DNA of 64,000 bases. It comes from Gemmata massiliana (lineage in GTDB: Bacteria > Planctomycetota > Planctomycetia > Gemmatales > Gemmataceae). The number at the start of each line of letters is the position of its first letter. Positions within the stretch are counted from its first letter, which is position 1. The notes under the pieces were generated by a model. The model saw nothing but the letters and a program-made list of their open reading frames with translations, was not told the origin of the DNA and ran no database searches. Location of the stretch: contig NZ_LR593886.1 of NCBI RefSeq assembly GCF_901538265.1, positions 1,240,001-1,304,000 of the forward strand, in the 5' to 3' direction. This document shows positions 1 to 9,612 of this stretch, piece after piece. The position numbers and the translations under genes are program-made.

Positions 1-2123
1 ATGTCGAGGCGGGCAATGAGAGCACGTGCCGTGTCGAGCGTTTCAGTGTCTCCGCTGAGGACGATCGAGTTGGTGCGCGCGTCCGCCGTCATGGTGCCGT
101 TCGGGAACAACTTTTGAAGCACCGTGACCAGTTCTTCGGCTTTTGCGTGCTTTAATGTGAACACGTTGACGAACGCATCCGGCTTCCCTGGCGTTCCCGA
201 ACCGCCACTCACGCGGGGAGCCGCGGGGGCATCGAGTTCCGCGATCCGCTTGAGCGCGCTCTTGAGGTCATCAGGTGCGCTCGCGACGATCAGGACCGCG
301 TTCGTGGTGCGTTCGGCCGCGATTCGCAAACCCTTCTTCTCGAATTCCTTTTGAATTACCTTCACCACGCCGTCCGCGCTCGCGTTTTTTAGCGCGACAG
401 CTGCGCTGTCACTGCTGGAGCTGCCATGAAGCCCCCCGGCGCTACTGTTACCGCTACCACCACTGCCCCCGGGCGCTGCGCCACGAGCGGCTTCGCTTCG
501 AGCGTGGTACTTGAGGTACTCGGCTTTGGTCATCGTGCCCTTTTCGGGGAGCGGAACGCCGCCCGTTCGTTCGGTCATGCTTTTCAGGAAATCGCGCGTT
601 TGTGGGGGGATCGCGCCGAGATCCACGGTGTCACCGGTGCTGTTCGTGAGCCGTTGGAGCATCGCCCAACTACGCTCGGGGTCTGCCGACGCGCCGCGAT
701 TGCCACCGCCGCCCGGGCCACCGCTGGTGCCGCCACCGCCACCGAAGTTTCCTCCGAATCCGCCGCTACCTCCCCCGCCTCCTGGGAAGTTGCTTCCACT
801 ACCGCCGAAGCCCCCGCCGCCCGGGAATCCGCCGCCGCCACCGACCCCACCTCCTCCGGGGAACCCGCCTCCGCCCGGTTGACCGACCCCGCCTCCACCG
901 AAACTGCCACCACCTCCACCACCGAACCCACCGAAGGGATTGAAGCCGCTCGCGCCGCCCTTGGATTTCTTGAACACGAGCACGAGTTCCGCCGGTCCGA
1001 AGCGCTCGGACGAACAGAACTCCCACCCGTCCTTGCCGTGCTGCGTGATGGCCGACTCGAACGCTTTACGGTCGCTCCTCACGTCCACGAACTTGTATTC
1101 CCACGCAGGCGAAGGAGCTGTGTTCGTTCTACCGGAGCCGTTGGAGCTCGCGGTCGTGCCCGAATTCGTTCCGGAATCATCCGCACTGGAAGTGGAGGAC
1201 GTCGTTGTGCTCGAACCGCTCGAACCCGTGGATGTGGAACCACCCGTCGTGGTGGCGCTCGTTCCGCTACTCGAACCGGTACCGGTCCCGCCACCGGGCG
1301 GTTGAGCGTCGGCCTTTGACAGCAGCGCTGCGCCGCTCGTCAGCCCGAGTGTGGTGATTACCACGCTCGCCACCATCAGTTTCACGCGCATTGTGATACC
1401 CTCAGTAAATCCGCGAGCGAGCACCGACGCGGCTTTCGAGGCCGCGGTCGGTGTGCTGGGAAAGGCTCTGACCACATTGAACAGTCGGCCCGGCACCGCT
1501 CCTGTGGTGCTGGCCGTTACTCCGATGCCGATCGCGACCGCGGGCGCGACCCCGCGGGCACTGAGTCGCTCCATGAGCCGCTGACGCGCTTTGCAGAGGC
1601 GCCCGGACAGTGAGCCCAAAGGCCAGCCCAACCGCGCCGCGGCGTCCGGCTGCGACACGCCCTCCAGGTCGCACATCACGAAGGCGGTGCGTTCCACTTC
1701 CGGGAGTTGCTGGACTTCTTCGTGAACGGACCGGACGAGCGCGTCCCAACTCGCGGACGCCACGGGGCGCTCGGACTCGGCGTGGGACGCGATTTGCTCG
1801 CGCTGACGCCGGCGGGCGCCCGAGCGCTTCGCGCGGGTGGCGACACGCACCGCGACCCCGTGCAACCACGCGGGCACAGTCCGGCCGTCGCGGATGGTCG
1901 CCGCGGACCGCACGAGTGCGAGGAACACGGCCTGGAACGCGTCTTCGGCGTCGGCGTGGTCGGGGAGCATGTGCCGGCACACGGCCCATACGAGCGGCCC
2001 GTGCCGGCGTACCAGTTCTTCAAAGGCGGCGTGGTCCCGGTCGCGCGTGAACCGCGCGAGCAGGTCGGCGTCCGGGGTGATCGCCTCGGCTCTGCGGGCG
2101 ACCGCGTGCAGCAGTGTCGTCAT
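1..2123 (-). CDS. ECF sigma factor fused to TM segment, DUF4177-like domain and secretin-type N repeats (partial, 3' end outside window)
   Basis: Read on the minus strand from ATG at 2123, one frame stays open to the window edge (707 codons, no stop). Residues ~20-90 are sigma-70 region 2 (DADAEDAFQAVFLAL) and ~130-190 region 4 (MCDLEGVSQPDAAARLG). A hydrophobic segment follows at ~249-265 (LMVASVVITTLGLTSGAALL). After it come a low-complexity Ser/Thr/Gly stretch, a DUF4177-like domain at ~340-388 (WEYKFVDVRS...KDGWEF...VLVFKK), a glycine-rich region (~390-480) and two secretin_N/NolW-like repeats (~574-628 and ~652-707). ECF region 2+4 gives promoter recognition; the tail looks extracytoplasmic. 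An internal ATG at 1391 precedes the TM segment and could start a separate protein, but the other extended sigma factor here (47889-49070) has the same junction in one frame, so I call a fusion. Family assignments are from motif reading; the frame is certain. Confidence 0.8.
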   Translation of the reverse strand, partial: MTTLLHAVARRAEAITPDADLLARFTRDRDHAAFEELVRRHGPLVWAVCRHMLPDHADAEDAFQAVFLALVRSAATIRDGRTVPAWLHGVAVRVATRAKRSGARRRQREQIASHAESERPVASASWDALVRSVHEEVQQLPEVERTAFVMCDLEGVSQPDAAARLGWPLGSLSGRLCKARQRLMERLSARGVAPAVAIGIGVTASTTGAVPGRLFNVVRAFPSTPTAASKAASVLARGFTEGITMRVKLMVASVVITTLGLTSGAALLSKADAQPPGGGTGTGSSSGTSATTTGGSTSTGSSGSSTTTSSTSSADDSGTNSGTTASSNGSGRTNTAPSPAWEYKFVDVRSDRKAFESAITQHGKDGWEFCSSERFGPAELVLVFKKSKGGASGFNPFGGFGGGGGGSFGGGGVGQPGGGGFPGGGGVGGGGGFPGGGGFGGSGSNFPGGGGGSGGFGGNFGGGGGTSGGPGGGGNRGASADPERSWAMLQRLTNSTGDTVDLGAIPPQTRDFLKSMTERTGGVPLPEKGTMTKAEYLKYHARSEAARGAAPGGSGGSGNSSAGGLHGSSSSDSAAVALKNASADGVVKVIQKEFEKKGLRIAAERTTNAVLIVASAPDDLKSALKRIAELDAPAAPRVSGGSGTPGKPDAFVNVFTLKHAKAEELVTVLQKLFPNGTMTADARTNSIVLSGDTETLDTARALIARLD

Positions 2124-2164
2124 CACAACTAGGTTCCCGCGCCGCGGGGGTTCCTACCAGTGAT

Positions 2165-2211
2165 GCGAAAATGAGAAACCCCGGCCGGCGCGCCTCGCGC
2201 GCCGGCCGGGG
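2165..2211 (-). terminator. Rho-independent terminator after the large lipoprotein gene
   Basis: A 14-bp perfect GC stem (2179-2192 with 2198-2211) has a 5-nt loop and is followed, on the minus strand, by the T-rich stretch TTTCTCATTTT. It lies just after the stop at 2236 and before the sigma start at 2123, so it should separate the two transcripts. Confidence 0.75.
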
Positions 2212-2235
2212 GGCGGGTTGCTTACCGCGGGTGTA

Positions 2236-5200
2236 TTAAGACCGGGGCAGTGGTGGTGCGGCTGGCAACGGCAGGGTAGGCGGTGCGACCGGAGCCGATA
2301 AAGGCGCCAGAGCTGGTTTGTCGTCCTTTTCCTTACCCTCCTTGTTGTTCTCCTTCTTCGGCTCGTCTTTCTTGTCGTCTTTTTTCGGCTCAGCGACCGG
2401 AACGTGCGCGCCGTCCTTACAAATTTGGCAGGCGAACTTGAGCGTCAACTCGCCCGCCACGGTTGCCCGTGTGACCGCTCGCTTGGGGTCGACGGGGGTG
2501 AGCTTGACGGACGTGACTTTGACTCCCTTTGTCAGTGGGTTAGTGTCGTCGGTGAACGGCCGGAACTGGTTTAGAGAGCGGAGCAACTCCGTCACCAGCA
2601 CCTTCAGCCCCGCGCTGTCGATAGTGTATGCCCCGTCCTTTTCCTCAATCTCCTTATCGAGGGTGACGGCGAACGGGCAGCCGTTGTACTCGAACCCGAA
2701 AGTCACCTTCGACACCTTTTGCGGGGCCACGCTCAGCGCGTCCGCCCAGTTGATCTTGAGGGCGGCGTCGGCGGGCGGGTCGACCACCCCCAGCAGGTAC
2801 TTCCCCTCCATACCCAGGCCGAATTTGCAGTACGGCAGTTCGAGAGCGTCGACGTCGAGCTTGTACCCCTCGGCTGCTTTGGGCGCCTCGGCTGTGGGTT
2901 TCGCGCTCACGACCGGGATGAGCAGTTCGCGGGTCACGCCGTAGGGTGTGGCGATGTGTGCCGTGACGTGCGGGCGCCCGTCCTTCAGTACGGTCAGTGT
3001 CCCCCTTGGTACCGTCACCTGTACCACCTGCCGGCTGAGCATCTTCTGGTTGTATGTGCCGGTCGCGGCCGCGGCCGTCGGTGCGTTGGTGATCGCGCGA
3101 TTGCCGACGATCACCTTGGTGTTGAGAGGGCTAAAGTGATCGCCGACCAGGAAGAGGGTGGTGGTGTCGTCCTCGGTGGACACGCCCGGCGCGCCGTACC
3201 ACCCGTACAGCTCCGGGGCCAGATCGGTGGTGCCGTTGCTGAACATCTCGAACCCGCCGAGCGTGTTAATCGCCGGCACTGGCACGTTCAGCGTCTGGGA
3301 GGGCAGACGCGATTCCAGCTGCTCGACCCGCCGGAGCAGGCGCCCCAACTCGCCGTCGCGGTAGCAGTTCGCGTCCTTGACCCCGCACCCAGCGTTTTTG
3401 ATAGCGTGAACTGTGTGACTGAGCTTGAGGGCTTGGGTGTGGTCGAGCACCTTGTGTTTGGGGTTGGCAAGGCCGAACCAGTTACTCGTTGTGTCCAGGG
3501 TAGCGTACGGGACGAACGACGGCATCATGACCACGGCCACGCACTCTCGCGGTCCCGGCTCGAGCCGCCGCTGGCGGAGCAGCGCGTTACGGTTCGGCCC
3601 ACCGATCAGCAGGTCGCGGGTAAACACGGTTAGGTTGCTCTCCGTGTCGGGCGTCTGGAACCGCGGGTAGAACCGCCAACCGAACGTGTTCTCGCCGTGC
3701 CCGAACCCGACCTGGGTACGGTTCAGCGCGATCGTCTCGGATTCGGCCTCCAGCCGGCGGGTGTACTTGGTCAGCGTGTCGACCCCGATAAACCCGTTGG
3801 TGAACGCGATGGACAGTGCCAGTTGCATTTCTCGGCGGGAACTGAACTGGTCGGCGATGTTCTGATCCTGGGTGTATGGGTCGAGGGCGAACACCCGGAT
3901 CGGCCACCGCATGGCGACGTAGGTATTGAAGGCGCATCGCGCTTCGGTCGGCGGCTCGGGTAGGTAGTACTGCGGCCAGTGATCGGCTGGGGGGGGCGAC
4001 TGTTTTTTGGCGGTCGCCGCCTCTCGCATGTCCCGCACCAGCCGGTCGTTGAGCAGCGCGGAATCGACGATGATGCACCACGCCAGGGCGGCCGTCACCG
4101 ACAGGTGCTGAGGTTCCTCCAAGCGGTACTTCCCGTCTTTGCCGCTATCTTTATCTTTGGTTGGCGGGTTGTACCCGGTTAGTGCGGCCAGTTCGGTGCG
4201 GTACGCTTGGCGGTATTTCAGTACCTCCTCGACCCGTTTCGAGCGGATCGCCTGCACGAGCGCCGGGGTGCAGTAGTGGGCCACCAAGTTCGGATTCTTG
4301 CGGAGCAACTCGTATGCCGCGCCCGCTTCTTCTTTGATGTACGACTGGATGTCTGGCAGGTGGGCATACTTCTGCCGCGCGATCGACGTGGCGAACGCTT
4401 TCTGAGCGCCGAATACGATCTCGAACACGGCGTGCGCGCCGTACACATCAAGCAACTGCGAGGTCGGGAACGCAGTGCGGTTGTCCAACCCGGCGGCGAA
4501 CCCGATTGTCGGTACGGCGAACCGGGTCTGGAACGACGTCGGGAGGGCGCCACGAACTGCGCCCGGCCTCATGAGCGGGGCGAGCTCCGGCGCGCCCGGT
4601 GTCTTTTCCGCGGCCAACGCATCGAATGCCGGCAAGAGTTCTGGGTCCGTCGTGGCGTACTTTTTGAACGCGCCGTACAGTTTGGGGTCCCCCTTTATCG
4701 CCCTCGCGTGGGCGACGGCGGCGTCCCATCGCCTGCACGACAGGTCGTCGTTCAACTGGGTGACGACGCGGACGAAGACCTGGAACTCGGCATTGAGCAG
4801 CACGGCGACGGTCGGGTCTTGGTCACCGAGCACCTGGGTAGCAGGGAACCCGAGCTGGTGCAGCAGGTCGTTGAGTACCAAGTTACGGAACGTGACCGGC
4901 AGCAGGTCGTCGCCGAGCACCGGGGTGAGCGTCATGGTGATCTCGGCCCCGTGGCCGACGTCCGTCCGCTTACCCGGCAGCACCGATACCGGCACCCGGA
5001 TCAGGTTGAGTGAGTACCCCGGGCCGTCGGCCGTATCGTCGCCCTCGTTTTCCCGGCGGATTTGGTTGAGGAAGTCCAGGTGCCGTTTCTTTTGCGCGAC
5101 GAACAGTGACGGCTCCAGCCCGATGCCCCCGTCTTTGATGGCGCCGAAGCCAATACCATTGGCGACCAACCCGCGCTTGATCACCGGAGTCGTGTCGGCC

Positions 5201-5844
5201 GGGTCGTTAATCAGTTTTGCCGCAGTGCCGGCCGCGCCGCCCGTGGGCGCCGTCGGCGCCGCGGGCGCGGGTGTAGGCGTGGGCGTGGGCGCAGTTGGTG
5301 CCGCGAGGGTCGTGTTGGTCGTCGTCTGTACCCCGGTCGTCGGGTCCGTGCCTACGACCTGGATCGTCTGCCCGGTCGGGACCAGGGCCGGCGCTTCTAC
5401 CTTCGTACTCTCCACCCGGCCGATCACCGGCGGCTTTGGCTGTGCCGCCAACGACAGGGCCGTCGCGTGCGCGAAGAATGCCTGGTCGCTTCGCGCGAGC
5501 GACCCTTGGAGGCCGACTTTAAACTGGTTGTCTGCGTTGTCCAAGCTCATCTGCATCTCGAACTCTTCGCGGTAGCGGGTGAGCCGCGCCTGCCCCCATA
5601 CGTCCGGGGCCTTCGCTACGACGCTCCCGTACCAATCGACGTGCTTTTCCAGGTGATCCAGGTCGGTCGCCAGCGCGTGCATCGTCGGGTTGGTTGTTAT
5701 CTTCGGTTCGTGTATCGGTGGCACTGACGCGCACCCATCGTCCCCGCACGGTTCCGGTGGCTTGATGAGCGTCTGGCACGCCGCCAGTGCGAACGGGAGC
5801 GCCAACGCTGCTCCGTGCCCCAGCTTCCGCAGTCTCGTTCTCAT
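2236..5844 (-). CDS. Large secreted lipoprotein of unknown function
   Basis: 1202 residues. The chosen ATG (5844) has GGGGGA about 8 nt upstream and gives a classical lipoprotein signal: basic MRTRLRKL, hydrophobic core, lipobox LAAC with Cys23. An in-frame start at 5919 would bury this signal, so I reject it. After the lipobox come a short Cys-containing segment, a Thr/Pro/Ala-rich linker (~170-215), a long globular part (~225-830), a stretch that may be an IPT/Ig-like strand region (~945-990, FSPLNTKVIVGNRAI), and a Lys/Asp/Glu-rich then Pro-rich tail. It should be anchored on the outer face of a membrane. I recognise no enzyme motif. It is a single-gene unit with its own terminator. Confidence 0.85.
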   Translation of the reverse strand: MRTRLRKLGHGAALALPFALAACQTLIKPPEPCGDDGCASVPPIHEPKITTNPTMHALATDLDHLEKHVDWYGSVVAKAPDVWGQARLTRYREEFEMQMSLDNADNQFKVGLQGSLARSDQAFFAHATALSLAAQPKPPVIGRVESTKVEAPALVPTGQTIQVVGTDPTTGVQTTTNTTLAAPTAPTPTPTPAPAAPTAPTGGAAGTAAKLINDPADTTPVIKRGLVANGIGFGAIKDGGIGLEPSLFVAQKKRHLDFLNQIRRENEGDDTADGPGYSLNLIRVPVSVLPGKRTDVGHGAEITMTLTPVLGDDLLPVTFRNLVLNDLLHQLGFPATQVLGDQDPTVAVLLNAEFQVFVRVVTQLNDDLSCRRWDAAVAHARAIKGDPKLYGAFKKYATTDPELLPAFDALAAEKTPGAPELAPLMRPGAVRGALPTSFQTRFAVPTIGFAAGLDNRTAFPTSQLLDVYGAHAVFEIVFGAQKAFATSIARQKYAHLPDIQSYIKEEAGAAYELLRKNPNLVAHYCTPALVQAIRSKRVEEVLKYRQAYRTELAALTGYNPPTKDKDSGKDGKYRLEEPQHLSVTAALAWCIIVDSALLNDRLVRDMREAATAKKQSPPPADHWPQYYLPEPPTEARCAFNTYVAMRWPIRVFALDPYTQDQNIADQFSSRREMQLALSIAFTNGFIGVDTLTKYTRRLEAESETIALNRTQVGFGHGENTFGWRFYPRFQTPDTESNLTVFTRDLLIGGPNRNALLRQRRLEPGPRECVAVVMMPSFVPYATLDTTSNWFGLANPKHKVLDHTQALKLSHTVHAIKNAGCGVKDANCYRDGELGRLLRRVEQLESRLPSQTLNVPVPAINTLGGFEMFSNGTTDLAPELYGWYGAPGVSTEDDTTTLFLVGDHFSPLNTKVIVGNRAITNAPTAAAATGTYNQKMLSRQVVQVTVPRGTLTVLKDGRPHVTAHIATPYGVTRELLIPVVSAKPTAEAPKAAEGYKLDVDALELPYCKFGLGMEGKYLLGVVDPPADAALKINWADALSVAPQKVSKVTFGFEYNGCPFAVTLDKEIEEKDGAYTIDSAGLKVLVTELLRSLNQFRPFTDDTNPLTKGVKVTSVKLTPVDPKRAVTRATVAGELTLKFACQICKDGAHVPVAEPKKDDKKDEPKKENNKEGKEKDDKPALAPLSAPVAPPTLPLPAAPPLPRS

Positions 5845-6134
5845 GAGCGATTCCCCCGAGTTACCTATCCCCTCTGGGCGATCCCGGCCCCAGCCGGAAT
5901 ACACCGACCACAACACCAAACTGATTGTCTCAATTGTGGTCGACTTTTACGGTCGATTGGCTTGAAGCAAATATGTGACTTGTGATGGCGCGAAAGTGAT
6001 CGGCGGGATCAGTATTATTTCAAGATCGCTCGGCGCGCGTGCGAGCCCTGCTCGGCCATCAACTCCTTGACGCGCACGTGCCCCGAGGGACAATGGCGAC
6101 CGGTATCGTCCGTTACTCTCCCGGAGTTCCTCTC

Positions 6135-7622
6135 ATGGCCACCGCCAACGCGCCCGCCGCGAAGCCCGCTCGTACCAAGCCCCGCGTCGTCGATCAGAAG
6201 ATGCTGATCGGCGGGAAGTGGGTGAATAGTGCGAGCGGGAAAACGTTCGCCACCACCGACCCGACGGACGGCTCGGTCATCTGCAACGTCGCGGAGGGGG
6301 ACAAGGCCGACATCGATCTCGCGGTGAGGGTCGCGCGCGAAGCGTTTGAAAACGGACCGTGGGCGCGCATGAACGCGAGCGAACGCGGCCGGCTGCTCAA
6401 CAAGCTTGCGGACGCCGTGGAGGAGCACAAAGAGGAGCTCGCGGCGCTCGAATCACTCGACAACGGCAAGCCTCTCAACGACGCGATGGGCGCCGACCTG
6501 CCGCTCAGCATCGCGTGCTACCGCTACTACGCGGGCTGGGCCGACAAGATCTTCGGCCAGACCATTCCCATCAACGGGCCGTTCTTCACGTACACGCGCC
6601 ACGAACCGATCGGTGTCGTGGGGCAGATCATCCCGTGGAACTTCCCGCTCCTCATGCAAGCGTGGAAGTGGGGGCCGGCCCTCGCGTGCGGCAACACTCT
6701 CGTGCTGAAGCCCGCGGAGCAGACCCCGCTGACCGCGCTCCGCGTCGCGCAGCTCGCACAGGAAGTCGGGTTCCCCGACGGGGTGATTAACGTTGTCCCC
6801 GGGTACGGCCCCACCGCGGGCGCGGCCCTTTCGGGGCACATGGACGTGGACAAGATCGCGTTCACGGGCGAAACCGGGACCGGCAAGATCGTGATGACCG
6901 CCGCGGCACAGTCCAACCTCAAGCGCGTGTCACTCGAACTCGGCGGGAAGTCCCCCAACATCGTGTTCGCCGACGCGGACCTCGACGCCGCGGTCGAAGG
7001 GGCGTACTTCGGGCTGTTCTTCAACCAGGGGCAGTGCTGCTGCGCCGGGAGTCGGCTGTTCGTGCAAGACTCGGTGTACGATGCGTTCGTCGCCAAGATC
7101 GTTGAGAAGGCGAAGGGGCGCAAGGTCGGCGACCCGTTCGCGTCGGACACCGAGCAGGGACCGCAAGTGAGTCAGGAGCAATTCGACCGCGTGCTCGGCT
7201 ACATCGCGGCGGGCCAGAAGGATGGCGCGAAGATGCTCACGGGTGGCGGGCGCGTGGGCGAGAAGGGGTACTTCGTGCAGCCGACCGTGTTCGGCGACGT
7301 GAAGGACGACATGAAGATCGCACAAGAGGAGATCTTCGGGCCGGTGATGAGCATCTTGCGCTTCAAGGACGCCGACGAGGTGATCGCGCGCGGGAACCGC
7401 ACCCAATACGGTCTCGCGGCCGCGGTCTGGACGAAGGACGTGAAAAAGGCCCTTCGCTTGGCGAACGGTCTGCGCGCCGGGACGGTGTGGGTGAACTGCT
7501 TCGACGTGTTCGACGCGGGGGCGCCGTTCGGCGGGTTCAAGATGTCCGGTATCGGCCGCGAACTCGGTCAGTACGCGCTCCAACTCTATACCGAAGTGAA
7601 GACGGTCACGATGGCGATGTGA
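6135..7622 (+). CDS. NAD(P)-dependent aldehyde dehydrogenase
   Basis: 495 residues, the usual length of the ALDH superfamily; oxidises an aldehyde to the acid with NAD(P)+ in the cytoplasm. ATG 6135 has GGAG 8 nt upstream. Visible motifs are [10 protein letters not shown] (cofactor-binding/Asn region), [23 protein letters not shown] (general-base Glu) and [13 protein letters not shown] with Cys301-303; by comparison with ALDH1/2 the middle one, Cys302, is the nucleophile. The C-terminal [17 protein letters not shown] is also typical. The triple Cys and FNQGQ resemble ALDH1/2-type retinal/acetaldehyde dehydrogenases, but the substrate cannot be read from sequence. The first ~18 residues are an Ala/Lys/Pro-rich extension. 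It is monocistronic and divergent from the lipoprotein gene. Confidence 0.95.
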   Translation: MATANAPAAKPARTKPRVVDQKMLIGGKWVNSASGKTFATTDPTDGSVICNVAEGDKADIDLAVRVAREAFENGPWARMNASERGRLLNKLADAVEEHKEELAALESLDNGKPLNDAMGADLPLSIACYRYYAGWADKIFGQTIPINGPFFTYTRHEPIGVVGQIIPWNFPLLMQAWKWGPALACGNTLVLKPAEQTPLTALRVAQLAQEVGFPDGVINVVPGYGPTAGAALSGHMDVDKIAFTGETGTGKIVMTAAAQSNLKRVSLELGGKSPNIVFADADLDAAVEGAYFGLFFNQGQCCCAGSRLFVQDSVYDAFVAKIVEKAKGRKVGDPFASDTEQGPQVSQEQFDRVLGYIAAGQKDGAKMLTGGGRVGEKGYFVQPTVFGDVKDDMKIAQEEIFGPVMSILRFKDADEVIARGNRTQYGLAAAVWTKDVKKALRLANGLRAGTVWVNCFDVFDAGAPFGGFKMSGIGRELGQYALQLYTEVKTVTMAM

Positions 7623-7641
7623 GCGGCGCGGGTGCCACATA

Positions 7642-7724
7642 AATGAGCAGAATATTCCGTTCGCGAACGCACTCATATGAATGTGCCTCACCGGTGCGAC
7701 GAGTGCGTTCGCGACTTGCTCATT
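7642..7724. repeat. Long interrupted hairpin downstream of the aldehyde dehydrogenase
   Basis: A 14-bp perfect inner stem (7661-7674 with 7701-7714, TCGCGAACGCACTC) is flanked by an 8-bp outer stem (7642-7649 with 7717-7724, AATGAGCA), with an 11/2-nt asymmetric bulge and a 26-nt loop. It begins 20 nt after the stop and has no T tract, so it may stop transcription or protect the 3' end, or be a small mobile palindrome. The rest of 7725-8041 is unusually AT-rich around 7738-7776 and then featureless; it probably holds the promoter of the next gene. Confidence 0.55.
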
Positions 7725-8041
7725 CCGGGAATAGACATTGATTATTAATTTTACTTGATTGATTAAGCTATTTTAAGCTGGCCAGTCCCCTTGCTTTTCC
7801 CAGGTTCCCGTCCGTAAAATACACGCCTCGCTCAATTTGGTTCGTTAGCCCACCATCACCTTGCCACCGGTCGCCTGCTAAATCGCCCCGGTGTTGAGGA
7901 TCTTTTAAAGAGCACTCTCTCGTCCGAGGTGGTACCCGCTACCTCCGGCGCGGGCGCGCAATTTACAGGAATTTCAAGTCTTCGGCGCACGAGCGGTGGG
8001 CCAGTTCGGATCTATTTCTCTCTCTAGGTCTGGAGTCTTGA

Positions 8042-8971
8042 ATGAGACGGAACCGCGCGTTTACCCTGATCGAGTTACTCGTTGTTATCGCCATCATCGC
8101 CATTCTGATCGGGCTCCTGCTCCCCGCGGTGCAAAAGGTTCGTGAAGCGGCGGCCCGCATGAGCTGCCAGAACAACCTCAAGCAGTGGGGGCTGGCCATG
8201 CACAACTATCACGACGCGAACAACACGCTCCCCTACGCCGGTCAGCGGAGCCCGAAGCGCCGGACGTTCTACGTCGACCTCTGGTCGTACCTGGAACAGA
8301 CCGCGCTGGCGGGACAGTACAACCTGAACGGCGGGTTCTACGAGACGCCGAACTGTGTCATGAACCAGTTCACCGGGCTCGTGGCGCTCCCGCAAAAGAT
8401 GTACTACTGCCCGAGTGATCGGCCGGGCGCCCTGTGGTCCTACGACCCGTACTACCGCGTCCGCGGGAACTACGTGGCGAACTACGGGGGCAACTACCTG
8501 TTCGCCGAGGGCTCCGGCGTCGACCCCGCCGACGGCCCGTTCGGGTGGGTCTCCAGCGGCGGGTTCGGGGGCTACGTCCCGTACCGCCGGACACTGGTCG
8601 GGATCACCGACGGCACCTCGAACACGCTCATGCTGTCCGAAACGCGGCTCCCCACCCAGGACAACGCCAGCGACGGGCGCGGGGACGTCATGAACGACGG
8701 CAACTCGCACTGGTTCATGACGCTCAACACCCCGAACGCCGGGATCGACCGGAACTCGAATGTCTGCTGGCCGAGCGTGGCCGCGAACCCGGACCAGACG
8801 ATGCCCTGCGTCCAGGCCGGCGACAACCTGATGAGCGCCCGGAGCAAGCACACGGGCGGGGTGAATGCCGTGCGGTGCGACGGCTCGGTCGCGTTCTACA
8901 CGAACGGGATCAACGCGGTCGCATGGAAGGCCCTGGGAACCGCCACGCACGGAGACATGGCCAATGAGTAA
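8042..8971 (+). CDS. DUF1559 pseudopilin-like protein
   Basis: 309 residues. The N-terminus is a type IV pilin/pseudopilin class III signal: a short basic leader, then [21 protein letters not shown], with prepilin peptidase expected to cut before the Phe and N-methylate it. The next segment ([33 protein letters not shown]) is the DUF1559 hallmark, and the C-terminus has the usual CDGSV...[13 protein letters not shown]. Planctomycetes encode many such proteins; they are thought to sit in the envelope, but their role is unsettled. The stop overlaps the following lipoprotein start by 8 nt, so the two are co-translated. Confidence 0.93.
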   Translation: MRRNRAFTLIELLVVIAIIAILIGLLLPAVQKVREAAARMSCQNNLKQWGLAMHNYHDANNTLPYAGQRSPKRRTFYVDLWSYLEQTALAGQYNLNGGFYETPNCVMNQFTGLVALPQKMYYCPSDRPGALWSYDPYYRVRGNYVANYGGNYLFAEGSGVDPADGPFGWVSSGGFGGYVPYRRTLVGITDGTSNTLMLSETRLPTQDNASDGRGDVMNDGNSHWFMTLNTPNAGIDRNSNVCWPSVAANPDQTMPCVQAGDNLMSARSKHTGGVNAVRCDGSVAFYTNGINAVAWKALGTATHGDMANE

Positions 8972-9398
8972 CCGAAACCGAATGTGGACCCGCGCCCTGT
9001 TCGCCGCCGCGGTCCTGACCAGCGCGTTCCTGGCCGGGTGCGGCGGGACGCCGAAAGCCGAAGTGACCGGTACCGTGACCCTGGACGGCGTGCCCGTCGA
9101 GAACGGGATTATCCAGTTCTACCCGGCGGGCGGCGCCGGGCAGAGTGTCGGTGGGGGCATCGAGAAGGGTAAGTACAAGGTCGAGGCCTCTGTCGGTGAA
9201 ATGACGGTCACCATCAATGCGTCGAAGGTGGTCGGCAAACACAAGATGTTCGACACGAAGGAAAGCCCGGAAGTGGACACGCTCCAGGAACTGGTGCCGG
9301 ACGAGTACAACAAGACGAGCACGCTCAAAGTCACGTTCAAAGAGGGTGTGAACGAGAACGTGAACTTCGAGTTAAAGAGCACCAAAAAGAAAAAGTGA
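8964..9398 (+). CDS. Small lipoprotein paired with the DUF1559 gene
   Basis: 144 residues, starting at ATG 8964 inside the previous gene (ATGAGTAA overlap). It has a lipoprotein signal ([22 protein letters not shown]; Cys after LAG), then one small beta-rich domain: [21 protein letters not shown] resembles the carboxypeptidase-regulatory/transthyretin-like strands common in planctomycete small lipoproteins. It ends with a Lys run. Such a protein directly follows many DUF1559 genes in this phylum, which suggests they act together at the cell envelope; the actual job is unknown. Confidence 0.88.
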   Translation: MSNRNRMWTRALFAAAVLTSAFLAGCGGTPKAEVTGTVTLDGVPVENGIIQFYPAGGAGQSVGGGIEKGKYKVEASVGEMTVTINASKVVGKHKMFDTKESPEVDTLQELVPDEYNKTSTLKVTFKEGVNENVNFELKSTKKKK

Positions 9399-9459
9399 GC
9401 GCGGACAGTTAATACGGATTCTCTTTATGAGACGTGTTTCAGAATAAATCCTCGACGTT

Positions 9460-9505
9460 CTCTGGCCCGGAACTGCCGATGGTAGTTCCGGGCCAGAGTC
9501 GTTTT
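9460..9505 (+). terminator. Rho-independent terminator
   Basis: A 15-bp perfect stem (9460-9474 with 9484-9498, CTCTGGCCCGGAACT) with a 9-nt loop is followed by TCGTTTT. It ends the DUF1559/lipoprotein operon. Confidence 0.85.
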
Positions 9506-9612
9506 GCAATCGTGGGTGAACGCGATTTTCGGCCCCGCGATCCCGACATTGTTGGAACGCAGGGGCTTCGGGTACGTTGGGATGAAGTTTGAATGTGCTG
9601 AGGGGCGGTTTC

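Noticed and set aside
511-882. Pro-rich frame on the plus strand near the left edge
   Set aside because: It is the complement of the Gly-rich stretch of the sigma fusion and has no start context.
1-1391. Separate secretin-type gene starting at ATG 1391
   Set aside because: Considered because MRVKLMVASVVITTLG looks like a signal peptide, but the sigma frame runs into it without a stop and the second extended sigma factor shows the same junction. Kept as an alternative only.
7623-8041. tRNA or small RNA gene in the long intergenic region
   Set aside because: No cloverleaf, CCA end or T-loop consensus (GGTTCGAATCC-like) could be found; only the interrupted palindrome and AT-rich DNA are supported.
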